6,786 bases of DNA from JARLFX01 sp036404255 (GCA_036404255.1 DASWOP010000123.1:1-6786); one strand, 5' to 3'. Shown: positions 1-6,509, counted from the first letter of the stretch. The notes: a model not told the origin generated them from the sequence alone. Program-made: numbers and translations.

Positions 1-641
1 GTCCGCACGCCATCGATCGCTGCCTGGCGCAGCATCGGTGGCCCGCTCTCCACGCTGAGGTTCTCAATCGCGCCACTCTTCGAGATTACGGCCCTCAGCA
101 CCACGACGCCTGAAACATGCGCGGCGCGTGCAATCGCAGGATAGACAGGCGGTGTCTTCACAATCAGGTTGCCGGCAGCTACTCCGGTAGATAAGCGGAA
201 CGGAGTTGGAGCCTTCGGAGGCTTTGGCGGTGCGACAACGATCACCGGCGGATTACCGATTACGCTGATCAAGTTGGACTGAGCAACGCCACCACCCGGA
301 CCCGAGGGGCCAAACCGCACGTTGCCAGCGGGCATCTCGGAAGCTTCTACCCGCTCCACAATCTGCGTCGGGATCTTCGGTGGAGCAGTGATTGTGCCAC
401 TGCCATGCGTTGTTGCAGACTGGGCCGCAACTGCCGTCGCCGCCATCGGCGGAGGCGCTGGAGGTGGAGCAGGCGCAACCAGCATCGCCGAAAGGGCAGT
501 ACGCGGTAACGCTTCAGGATAGAGGAGTGGAATCAGGATCAAAACGGCAACCAATCCGGCATTGATTGCTGCCGTGGCTATCGTCCAGTACTTCGAGTGA
601 GTCTTTAAGCTACCCGTTGATTCGAGCAATGCATCGAACAT
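1..641 (-). CDS. TonB-family energy transducer, 3' part beyond window
   Basis: Reading leftward from ATG at 641-639, the frame stays open for 213 codons to the window edge, so the C-terminus is missing. A short cytoplasmic N-terminus is followed by one membrane span at about residues 19-41, a Pro/Ala-rich periplasmic linker (about 55-66 and 138-147), a Gly-rich stretch (about 110-118), and from about 160 a TonB C-terminal domain start with the typical PPVYPAIARAAHVSGVVVL pattern and an SKSG turn. Such proteins sit in the inner membrane and pass proton-motive energy, via ExbB/ExbD, to outer-membrane TonB-dependent receptors. No exbB, exbD or receptor gene lies in view, so the partner is unknown. 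The linker lacks the Glu-Pro/Lys-Pro repeats of enterobacterial TonB, which is common in stand-alone homologues. The start is supported by a perfect AAGGAGG five bases upstream. About 25-35 residues are probably missing at the end. Confidence 0.87.
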   Translation of the reverse strand, partial: MFDALLESTGSLKTHSKYWTIATAAINAGLVAVLILIPLLYPEALPRTALSAMLVAPAPPPAPPPMAATAVAAQSATTHGSGTITAPPKIPTQIVERVEASEMPAGNVRFGPSGPGGGVAQSNLISVIGNPPVIVVAPPKPPKAPTPFRLSTGVAAGNLIVKTPPVYPAIARAAHVSGVVVLRAVISKSGAIENLSVESGPPMLRQAAIDGVR

Positions 642-646
642 ACGCG

Positions 647-653
647 CCTCCTT
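647..653 (-). promoter_or_regulatory. Strong Shine-Dalgarno of the TonB-like gene
   Basis: On the minus strand AAGGAGG lies five bases before ATG 641-639. It fixes that start and is the strongest ribosome-binding site in the window; several genes in the rightward cluster have weak ones or none. Confidence 0.8.
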
Positions 654-691
654 GAATGACTGAGCGCGCGAGCACTACAGCCATAGACACC

Positions 692-696
692 GGAGG
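692..696 (+). promoter_or_regulatory. Shine-Dalgarno-like GGAGG before TTG 705
   Basis: GGAGG lies eight bases before TTG 705-707, which is in frame with the GH13 gene. This is good spacing, and ATG 762 has no comparable site, so it makes TTG 705 a serious rival start. Confidence 0.4.
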
Positions 697-761
697 TTCC
701 GCATTTGTTCATCCCTCACTCAAATAGCCTGCACACCACGCCGAGAAGTAGAATTTGCACT

Positions 762-2573
762 ATGGCCTTTACCCGGACGCAACACCTCCTTGCCGCTTTT
801 TTTCTCTGCACACTCGTCTCCCTCGGCGCTGCCTCCGGCCATGCACAGATGCTGGCGCGTCCCGGCTGGTCCGGCTCCGGTATGGCAGCCGAGCCGTGGT
901 GGAAGCATGCTGTGATCTATGAGATCTACCCGCGTAGCTTCCAGGACAGCAATGGCGACGGCGTTGGTGATCTAAAGGGCATCACACAGCGGCTCGACTA
1001 TCTGCAGTCGCTCGGCATTGACGCCATCTGGCTCACGCCGATCTATCCTTCGCCACAAGTCGACTTCGGCTACGATATCTCCGACTACACAGCCATCGAT
1101 CCGCAGTACGGCACCATGGAAGACTTTGACGTCCTCGTGCGCGAGGCTGGCCGCCGCAATATCCGCATCCTAATGGACATGGTGATGAACCATACCTCTG
1201 ACCAGCACCCATGGTTCAAGGAGTCGCGATCCAATCGCACCAATCCCAAGCGCGACTGGTACATCTGGCACGATGGCAGCGACGCAGCCGCCTGCGCGCA
1301 GCCCGGTCCAGCCTGCGCTACGCACCCGCCCAATAACTGGCTTAGCCTCTTCGGCCATTCATCATGGCAGTATGACGAATCGACCAACCAGTTCTTCTAC
1401 CATCAGTTCTACCCGCAGCAGCCGGACCTGAACTGGCGCAATCCCGCCGTCGAAAAAGCAATGTTTGATGCAGTGCGCTTCTGGCTGAACCGCGGCGTGG
1501 CCGGCTTCCGTCTTGATGCAGTACTGCAACTCTATGAAGATCCAAAGCTCACCAACGCACAAGAGCTACCAGGCAAGAATTCCTTTGGTGATACCAACCA
1601 GGACAACTCGCTCTACACCAATCTGCCGGAGATTCACGGGATGCTGCGCGATCTGCGTAAAGTGACCGACTCCGCTGTGGGCCAGCGCGTGCTGGTGGGC
1701 GAGACCTACGCAAATACACCCGCAGAGCTTGCGACAATGTACGGCAGTCACCACGACGAGCTGCAGTTGCCAATGGATACCCAGCTCGCCTTCATCGACA
1801 AGCTGGATGCCGCGGCCTTCCGCACACGCATCACCAATGCAGAGACAAAACTGAACGGCAACCAGCCACTCATTCTCTTTGATAATCATGACAACGTCCG
1901 TAGTTGGGACCGTTACAGTACCGGCGTCACGAATCCTCAGGACAAGGAAGCAATCGCTCGCGTCCTCGCTACCGTTCTGCTCACCACCCGTGCAGCGGCG
2001 CAGATGTACTACGGCCAGGAGCTTGGCATGGTTACCACGCCACCTACGCGCAAAGAAGATGTGAAGGATCCTATCGGGATCATCGGCTGGCCAGAGAACA
2101 AAGGCCGTGACGGCGAGCGCACGCCCATGCAATGGGATGCCAGGCACAATGCCGGATTCACAGTAGGCACACCGTGGCTACCCGTGCCCACCGCCAGCAA
2201 TGCCAATGTTGCAGCGGAAGATACCAATCCGGATTCACTGCTGAACTGGTATCGCAAGCTGATCGCCCTGCGCCGCAGCAATCCGGCCCTGGCCAGCGGC
2301 AGCAATGTAATGCTGAATCACGATGCGCAAAATGCACTTGTCTGGGTGCGAAAACCCGTCAACCCAACACTGGAGCATCCAGCCGTCGTAATTGCCTGCA
2401 ACCTCTCTGGTCAACCGGTAACCCTCGCGCTGAAGACCGAGATGAAGAGCAGCGGCATTCGTGGAAGCTTTATGCGCACGATCGCACGCACCGATCACGG
2501 CATGGGTCCAATGAACCTGGATGCCGTCCACCTGCCGCCCTATGGCGTCTACATCGGCGAAATTCGCTACTAG
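762..2573 (+). CDS. Secreted GH13 alpha-glucosidase / alpha-amylase-family enzyme
   Basis: This enzyme probably hydrolyses alpha-glucosidic bonds of maltose-type oligosaccharides outside the cytoplasm. From ATG 762 (603 aa) it opens with a Sec signal peptide (hydrophobic core about 9-24, likely cut after SGHA). A GH13 barrel follows: the Asp-rich calcium-type loop D62-x-N-x-D66-x-x-x-D70; region I with D139 and N143-H144; QPDLNW at 220-225; region II GFRLDAV with nucleophile D252; region III GETY with acid/base E314; region IV DNHD with D377; and GRDGERTPMQW at 448-458, typical of oligo-1,6-glucosidase/alpha-glucosidase relatives. The end resembles the usual C-terminal beta domain. The residue after the nucleophile is Ala. 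In characterised relatives Val there goes with alpha-1,6 and Thr or Ala with alpha-1,4 preference, so maltase-like action is my inference. C178 and C185 lie in a barrel loop and could form a disulfide. A transglycosylase (trehalose synthase or sucrose isomerase type) is possible but less likely. TTG 705 is an alternative start adding 19 residues. Confidence 0.9.
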   Translation: MAFTRTQHLLAAFFLCTLVSLGAASGHAQMLARPGWSGSGMAAEPWWKHAVIYEIYPRSFQDSNGDGVGDLKGITQRLDYLQSLGIDAIWLTPIYPSPQVDFGYDISDYTAIDPQYGTMEDFDVLVREAGRRNIRILMDMVMNHTSDQHPWFKESRSNRTNPKRDWYIWHDGSDAAACAQPGPACATHPPNNWLSLFGHSSWQYDESTNQFFYHQFYPQQPDLNWRNPAVEKAMFDAVRFWLNRGVAGFRLDAVLQLYEDPKLTNAQELPGKNSFGDTNQDNSLYTNLPEIHGMLRDLRKVTDSAVGQRVLVGETYANTPAELATMYGSHHDELQLPMDTQLAFIDKLDAAAFRTRITNAETKLNGNQPLILFDNHDNVRSWDRYSTGVTNPQDKEAIARVLATVLLTTRAAAQMYYGQELGMVTTPPTRKEDVKDPIGIIGWPENKGRDGERTPMQWDARHNAGFTVGTPWLPVPTASNANVAAEDTNPDSLLNWYRKLIALRRSNPALASGSNVMLNHDAQNALVWVRKPVNPTLEHPAVVIACNLSGQPVTLALKTEMKSSGIRGSFMRTIARTDHGMGPMNLDAVHLPPYGVYIGEIRY

Positions 2574-2654
2574 AGCATTAGTTCAGCGCTGGATTAGAGC
2601 CACTTAGCCGGTAACACCAAAGTTGCAGCCTGTTTCTCTTTGTGGGGATTCTAT

Positions 2655-2671
2655 GCTCCGAATGCCGGAGC
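2655..2671 (+). terminator. GC-rich hairpin after the GH13 gene, possible weak terminator
   Basis: GCTCCG (2655-2660) and CGGAGC (2666-2671) form a perfect six-base-pair stem with a five-base loop, 82 bases after the GH13 stop. The following bases, TACAGTTTCCTT, are only partly T-rich, so intrinsic termination would be weak. The hairpin ends 12 bases before ATG 2684 of the next gene, so it could instead affect translation of that gene. The rest of 2574-2654 shows nothing recognisable. Confidence 0.3.
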
Positions 2672-2683
2672 TACAGTTTCCTT

Positions 2684-2956
2684 ATGGACCTGAAACTCCA
2701 GGACGCGCAACTGATGAAAGCAAGGATGGCAAAGATGCAGTCATCCCCACGCCCCATCAGCAATGCCCGCCGCCAGGCGCGCCTGCAAAAGCAGCTTGGA
2801 GTCGCACTCTTCCGCGACAGCCGTTTTGAGTTACTGCTACGCTATGCCTTGGTCTGGCTCGTGCTCATCGCCGTTATCGCCGGCATCGCAGAAGCATCTG
2901 CTTCGCACGACAAATACTATCCCTACAATCTGGATACACCGCGCAAGCTGCTCTAG
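2684..2956 (+). CDS. Small single-pass membrane protein, unknown function
   Basis: I do not recognise this protein. From ATG 2684 it has 90 residues: a hydrophilic, Lys/Arg/Gln-rich first half (about 1-46), one strongly hydrophobic segment (about 50-68), then a short Tyr/Pro-containing tail that is likely periplasmic by the positive-inside rule. Third codon positions are mostly G or C, as in the neighbours, and the charge and hydrophobicity layout looks like real protein. The start is uncertain. GTG 2642 gives 104 residues but lacks a ribosome-binding site and places the 2655-2671 hairpin inside the gene. ATG 2684 has GGAG 13 bases upstream, ATG 2714 has AGGA 10 bases upstream, and ATG 2735 has AAGGA 8 bases upstream. 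The gene lies downstream of the GH13 gene on the same strand and converges on ilvA. Confidence 0.55.
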   Translation: MDLKLQDAQLMKARMAKMQSSPRPISNARRQARLQKQLGVALFRDSRFELLLRYALVWLVLIAVIAGIAEASASHDKYYPYNLDTPRKLL

Positions 2957-2965
2957 TACAGAGCT

Positions 2966-4192
2966 CTACATCACTCGGCTGTGCTTGTAGCCTTCTGCCG
3001 TGAGTGCCGCCAGCAGGATTTCTACCTGTGCGCGCCCTCGAGTCTCCATCGTAATATCAATCACCGTGTCACCCAAATTCACACCGTAGTACGCGCGATT
3101 ATGTAGCGTATCCACGATGTTTGCGCCATGGTCCGCGATCAGCCGCGAAAGGTCCGCTAGTGCACCAGGCTTATCCAGCAGATAAATCCGCAGCCGGATC
3201 ATGCGCCAATCCTGTACCAGTCCGCGCTCAATGATGCGCGAAAGCAGCGTCACATCAATGTTACCGCCGCCCACCAGCACGCCGGTGTGCTTTCCTTGCA
3301 GAGACGTCTTCTGCTGCAACAACGCAGCCAGCCCGGCGGCGCCAGCGCCTTCAGCCAGCGTCTTCTCGCGCTCCAGCAACACCAGAATCGCACCCGCAAT
3401 CTCGTCCTCGTCGACGGTCACAATCTCATCGACATACTTCTCCACCAGCGGCAGTGTGATGTCGCCAGCGCGGCGCACCGCAATGCCATCCGCAATCGTA
3501 GTTGCTGCGTCGATCGTGACCGGATGATGCGCAGCTTCGGCTGCAATCATCGATGGCAGACGCGATGTCTGCACGCCCACTATGCGGATATTCGGATTCG
3601 TCTCCTTGATGGCGCAGCCAATGCCGGAGATAAGTCCACCACCACCAATCGGCACCACCACGGCTTCAAGCTCCGGTACCTGCTCCATCATCTCCAGACC
3701 AATGGTCCCCTGCCCGGCGATCACCGTTAGGTCATCGAAGGGATGAATGAAGGTCATGCCCTCTGCCTCGCAAATACGCAGTGCCTCATCGCAGGCAGCG
3801 TCATAGTTTGCGCCATGCAGAATCACCTCTGCGCCAAACTCTTTCGTCGCCGAGACCTTCACCAGCGGTGTAGTCAGCGGCATCACGATCACCGAGCGGA
3901 TGCCGTGTACCGTGGCATGATGCGCCACGCCCTGCGCATGATTACCCGCGCTGGCCGCCACCACGCCCCGCTTCTTCTGGTCGGGCGTGAGTTGCAGAAT
4001 CTTGTTCAGCGCCCCGCGCTCCTTGAACGCGCCCGTCATCTGCAGGTTGTCGAGCTTGAGATAAACCTGTTGTCCGGTCAGCTTGGAGAGCATCTCCGAG
4101 TGCGGACACGGCGAAAGATAGATCGATTTGCGAATGCGTTCGCGTGCCTGCTGTACGTCCTGCAATGTCAGTGTTGCGATTGTATTAGCCAT
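2966..4192 (-). CDS. ilvA: Threonine ammonia-lyase with C-terminal ACT domain
   Basis: This cytoplasmic PLP enzyme converts L-threonine to 2-oxobutanoate and ammonia, the first step from threonine to isoleucine. From ATG 4192 it has 408 residues, the usual size of the one-ACT form. Visible are the PLP lysine in GAFKERGA (K57), the substrate loop SAGNHAQG (81-88), the glycine-rich phosphate loop GGGGL (183-187), and the second conserved glycine stretch VGGGNID (307-313). A single ACT domain covers about 333-405 and begins LRIYLLDKPGALADLSRLI; in this family it is the likely site of allosteric control by isoleucine or valine. The start is uncertain: ATG 4192 has no Shine-Dalgarno, while an in-frame TTG at 4228 overlaps the tyrA stop (TTGA) and would add 12 residues. 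Homologues usually begin close to the ATG. It appears to be the last gene of the minus-strand run. A purely catabolic role is possible, but the setting favours biosynthesis. Confidence 0.92.
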   Translation of the reverse strand: MANTIATLTLQDVQQARERIRKSIYLSPCPHSEMLSKLTGQQVYLKLDNLQMTGAFKERGALNKILQLTPDQKKRGVVAASAGNHAQGVAHHATVHGIRSVIVMPLTTPLVKVSATKEFGAEVILHGANYDAACDEALRICEAEGMTFIHPFDDLTVIAGQGTIGLEMMEQVPELEAVVVPIGGGGLISGIGCAIKETNPNIRIVGVQTSRLPSMIAAEAAHHPVTIDAATTIADGIAVRRAGDITLPLVEKYVDEIVTVDEDEIAGAILVLLEREKTLAEGAGAAGLAALLQQKTSLQGKHTGVLVGGGNIDVTLLSRIIERGLVQDWRMIRLRIYLLDKPGALADLSRLIADHGANIVDTLHNRAYYGVNLGDTVIDITMETRGRAQVEILLAALTAEGYKHSRVM

Positions 4193-4224
4193 AATTTTTG
4201 TTTGGATACTACCCAATGCTCCTA

Positions 4225-5130
4225 TCAATCCTTCCGCGATGTGCCAGCCCGAAAGCGGTTCGCCCGCAAAAATTCTTCACGCAATTCCGGCGTCTTCAGG
4301 TTCTCCCGCAGATGCGCCAGCCGCTGTTCCAGTGCGAGCAGCGTATCCGCCAGCGGCACGGTATTGCTCATCGCCACATCGCGCCACATGCTGTACGGGC
4401 TCGCGCCCAGCCGTGTCATCTCGCGCAGTGCACGGCCGCCAATAGCGCGCATATCCTCCGCGTCGCCAAACTCATCTTCCAGCAGCGCCGAGAGCGCCGT
4501 AGAAACCATCTGCGGCAGGTGACTCACCCACGCGCAAAGCACATCATGCCGCGCCGCATCCAGGTCCATCGTGCGGCAGCCAAAATTGGCGACCATGCTG
4601 CGCCACTCCTGTTCCATGGGCGTCTGCACATCGCTCGCCGGCGTAAAGAGCCACATCGCATTCTGAAAAAGTGCAGCCTCGCCCAACGCAGCACCGCCAG
4701 ATTCCTTACCCGCCATCGGATGACCCGGCAGAAACGCAGCGCCACCGCCACCAAAATGCTCTATTGCCGCCTTTGTAATCTCCAGCTTCGTGCTGCCTGT
4801 GTCCGTTACTAACTGGCCCCGCTTCATCACGCGCGCAAGCTTCGGCATCCAGTCCAGAATCGCGAAAACCGGCACTGCAAGCACCACGACATCAGAGCTT
4901 GCCGCAGCAATCAGCGTTGCGACCTCATCCTGCAGCACTTCGCTGACAGCATCCATGCGCAATGCCGTTTTTGACTCCGCCGCAGCGGCATCGTAGCCCA
5001 GCACTTCTGGATTGATACGCGAAGCGTCGTCCGCCGTGCGCGTAGCCTCACGCAACGCGAGGCCCACCGATGTTCCGATGAGCCCCGTGCCGATGATCGT
5101 GATGCGCTGTATCAATACAGCCTCTTTCAT
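4225..5130 (-). CDS. tyrA: Prephenate/arogenate dehydrogenase, short monofunctional form
   Basis: This enzyme oxidatively decarboxylates prephenate to 4-hydroxyphenylpyruvate (or arogenate to tyrosine). Its 301 residues hold an N-terminal Rossmann fold with GTGLIGTSVGLAL (14-26) and an acidic residue, D47, at the end of the second strand, which favours NAD over NADP. DTGSTK (110-115) and HPMAGKE (137-143) follow, with H137 the likely catalytic histidine; then comes the helical C-terminal domain with SHLPQ (203-207) and WRDVAMSN (249-256). It has no C-terminal ACT domain and no fused chorismate mutase, which matches the separate aroQ gene upstream. Substrate choice cannot be settled from sequence alone. 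ATG 5130 has no good ribosome-binding site; an in-frame TTG at 5115, with AGAGG five bases before it, is a rival that would begin just before the Rossmann strand. The stop lies 32 bases before the ATG of ilvA. Confidence 0.92.
   Translation of the reverse strand: MKEAVLIQRITIIGTGLIGTSVGLALREATRTADDASRINPEVLGYDAAAAESKTALRMDAVSEVLQDEVATLIAAASSDVVVLAVPVFAILDWMPKLARVMKRGQLVTDTGSTKLEITKAAIEHFGGGGAAFLPGHPMAGKESGGAALGEAALFQNAMWLFTPASDVQTPMEQEWRSMVANFGCRTMDLDAARHDVLCAWVSHLPQMVSTALSALLEDEFGDAEDMRAIGGRALREMTRLGASPYSMWRDVAMSNTVPLADTLLALEQRLAHLRENLKTPELREEFLRANRFRAGTSRKD
5103..5112 (-). repeat. Copy of 10-mer ATACAGCGCA (inside tyrA 5' end)
   Basis: On the minus strand ATACAGCGCA overlaps the palindrome at 5107-5120. 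The match to the copy at 5158-5167 extends to 11 bases, with a leading G. Confidence 0.35.
5107..5120. repeat. 14-bp palindrome at the 5' end of tyrA
   Basis: CTGTAT-CA-ATACAG is a perfect inverted repeat with two-base spacing, lying in codons 4-8 of tyrA and covering the alternative TTG start at 5115. It looks like a small operator or a start-masking hairpin half-site, but it does not match the TyrR or TrpR consensus I know. It could be chance. Confidence 0.3.
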
Positions 5131-5157
5131 TGTTATTGCGCAGAGCGTGTTTCGCCG

Positions 5158-5167
5158 TGCGCTGTAT
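5158..5167 (-). repeat. Copy of 10-mer ATACAGCGCA (aroF-tyrA gap)
   Basis: This copy sits in the 38-base gap, just after the stop codon of the DAHP synthase gene and 27 bases before the tyrA ATG. It has the same orientation as the other two copies. Confidence 0.35.
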
Positions 5168-5168
5168 C

Positions 5169-6188
5169 TTACGCCACCGTGCGATCAACCGCCTGTGCTA
5201 CCAGCCGTAACTTGCCCATAAGCTTTTGCAACTGCTCCGGGAACAACGACTGCGCACCGTCCGACATCGCCTTGTCAGGATTCGGATGCATCTCCATCAG
5301 AAGACCATCTGCACCCGCAGCCACCGACGCCAGCGCCAGGGGAGCCACCATATCGCGGCGTCCCACACCATGCGATGGATCTGCCACAACCGGCAGATGC
5401 GTTAGCTTCTTCAGCACTGGAATAGCCGAAATATCCATCGTGTTGCGCGTGTATGTCTCAAAGGTTCGAATGCCGCGCTCGCAGAGAATCAGGTCATAGT
5501 TGCCGCCAGCCAGGATGTACTCCGCCGAGAGCAGGACCTCTTCGATCGTCGCCGCAATGCCGCGCTTCATCAGCACCGGTGTTCGCGCGTTACCGAGTTC
5601 ACGCAGCAGGTTGAAATTCTGCATGTTGCGTGCGCCGACCTGGAAGCAATCGATGTAAGGCAGCATCAGTTCGATCTGCGAGATCTCCATCACCTCCGTA
5701 ATGACGAGCAGCCCGGTCTGGTCCGCCACTTCGCGCAGCAGCTTCAGCCCCTCAAGCCCCATACCCTGGAAAGAGTACGGCGAGCTGCGCGGCTTGAATG
5801 CGCCACCACGCAAAAACTGTGCACCCGTTGCGGCGACCTGCTTGGCCGCAGTCAGGATCTGGTCACGCGATTCCACCGAGCACGGCCCCGCCATCACCAC
5901 CACGTTATTACCGCCGACAATCACACCGTTCTTGAAGGTCACCGTAGTGCCTTCGGGGCGGAAATTGCGCCCAGCCAGCTTGTAGGGCGACGAGATACGG
6001 TGCGCCTCGTGCACGCCAGAGAGGACCTGAAACTCTGCGACATCAAAGTGCGACGGCGTACCCACGCCAGCCAGGATCGTCTGCTCGGCTCCGGTTGTGC
6101 GGTGGACGTTAAAACCCAGCTCCACCATGCGTTCAATTACGTTCTGGATATCTTCTTCGGTTGCTACACTCTGCATTGCAACAATCAT
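5169..6188 (-). CDS. aroF: DAHP synthase, type I-beta with ferredoxin-like regulatory domain
   Basis: 3-Deoxy-7-phosphoheptulonate synthase condenses phosphoenolpyruvate with erythrose 4-phosphate, the entry step of aromatic synthesis. At 339 residues it matches the Thermotoga maritima enzyme almost residue for residue. Residues 1 to about 68 form the ferredoxin-like domain; about 69-339 form the TIM barrel. Metal ligands are C103 (GPCSVE), H273 (DPSHG), E299 (MEMHP) and D310 (MSDG). The phosphate/PEP motifs KPRSSPYSFQG (132-142), GARNMQN (185-191) and KRG (208-210) are intact. In the Thermotoga protein, His29 and Ser31 of the small domain bind inhibitory tyrosine. Here H29 and T31 take these places, so tyrosine feedback is plausible (inference from remembered family knowledge). 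ATG 6188 is preceded by AGGA six bases upstream and gives the family's usual N-terminus. It lies directly between aroQ and tyrA. Confidence 0.94.
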   Translation of the reverse strand: MIVAMQSVATEEDIQNVIERMVELGFNVHRTTGAEQTILAGVGTPSHFDVAEFQVLSGVHEAHRISSPYKLAGRNFRPEGTTVTFKNGVIVGGNNVVVMAGPCSVESRDQILTAAKQVAATGAQFLRGGAFKPRSSPYSFQGMGLEGLKLLREVADQTGLLVITEVMEISQIELMLPYIDCFQVGARNMQNFNLLRELGNARTPVLMKRGIAATIEEVLLSAEYILAGGNYDLILCERGIRTFETYTRNTMDISAIPVLKKLTHLPVVADPSHGVGRRDMVAPLALASVAAGADGLLMEMHPNPDKAMSDGAQSLFPEQLQKLMGKLRLVAQAVDRTVA

Positions 6189-6245
6189 TTGCTTTCCTGT
6201 CCTTGGCGTCTCGCCCTCGTGGCGGAATTTTTCTTGCGCTGAAAA

Positions 6246-6509
6246 CTACTTTTCTGCTCGTTGCAGTGCCCGCATCACGTCAATAATGCGTTCATAGATG
6301 TCCTGCAGGTGATCGTTGGGCAGGGGACCCGGGTTTACGGCGAGCACGTGTTCAAACACAGCTCTCTCGCGCCCGGGTTCGTAAATCGCCAGCGCAGCTT
6401 TCTGCTTGAGTTTGCCGATCTCAAGCGCAGCCTTCGTCCGCTCGTTGAGCAGATAGACCAACTGCTCATCCACCGCATCGATCTTGCTTCGCCAGTCCTC
6501 AATATCCAT
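6246..6509 (-). CDS. aroQ: Chorismate mutase, AroQ type, stand-alone
   Basis: This enzyme rearranges chorismate to prephenate, the step shared by phenylalanine and tyrosine synthesis. Its 87 residues are one all-helical AroQ domain, the usual size of the monofunctional form, which works as an intertwined dimer. Expected active-site positions are visible: R7 in the first helix (WRSKID), R24 (LLNERTKAA), the lysine in IGKLKQK (K33 or K35), R47-E48 in YEPGRERAV, and Q83 near the end after the IYERIIDVMRAL helix. There is no signal peptide, so it acts in the cytoplasm. ATG 6509 has GAGG seven bases upstream. The gene lies between trpA and the DAHP synthase gene. In Bacillus and Deinococcus relatives this domain is fused to the N-terminus of DAHP synthase; here the two are separate but adjacent in the same order. 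Confidence 0.91.
   Translation of the reverse strand: MDIEDWRSKIDAVDEQLVYLLNERTKAALEIGKLKQKAALAIYEPGRERAVFEHVLAVNPGPLPNDHLQDIYERIIDVMRALQRAEK

Larger units (their letters stand above)
642..761. promoter_or_regulatory. Divergent intergenic region between tonB-like gene and GH13 gene
   Basis: The two genes are read away from each other, so promoters for both must lie here or inside the neighbouring 5' ends. The space is 120 bases if the GH13 gene starts at ATG 762, or only 63 if it starts at TTG 705. A TTGAAT at 652-657 on the + strand is followed 18 bases later by TACAGC, a poor match to a sigma-70 -10 box. I cannot name a promoter with confidence. Confidence 0.4.

Noticed and set aside
322..522. 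66-codon + strand Ala/Gly-rich frame
   Set aside because: It is the complement of the Pro/Ala-rich linker of the TonB-like gene. The minus-strand frame has a strong ribosome-binding site and a recognisable domain.
652..681. Sigma-70 promoter TTGAAT / TACAGC for the GH13 gene
   Set aside because: The -10 element matches only about half the consensus and the spacing is 18. The -35 part overlaps the ribosome-binding site of the divergent gene. The match is not better than chance.
1566..2147. Long minus-strand open frame (193 codons) opposite the GH13 gene
   Set aside because: It lies wholly antisense to a well-supported GH13 gene, resembles no family I know, and starts without a ribosome-binding site. 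It is a by-product of GC-rich codon use.
2950..2967. Short inverted repeat between the convergent genes as a terminator
   Set aside because: The five-base-pair stem GCTCT/AGAGC with a five-base loop overlaps both stop codons and has no T-tract on either strand. It is too weak to call.
3743..4522. 259-codon + strand open frame across ilvA and tyrA
   Set aside because: It is antisense to two clearly recognised enzymes and crosses their junction. Its composition (Arg, His, Cys and Ser rich) is typical of a shadow frame.
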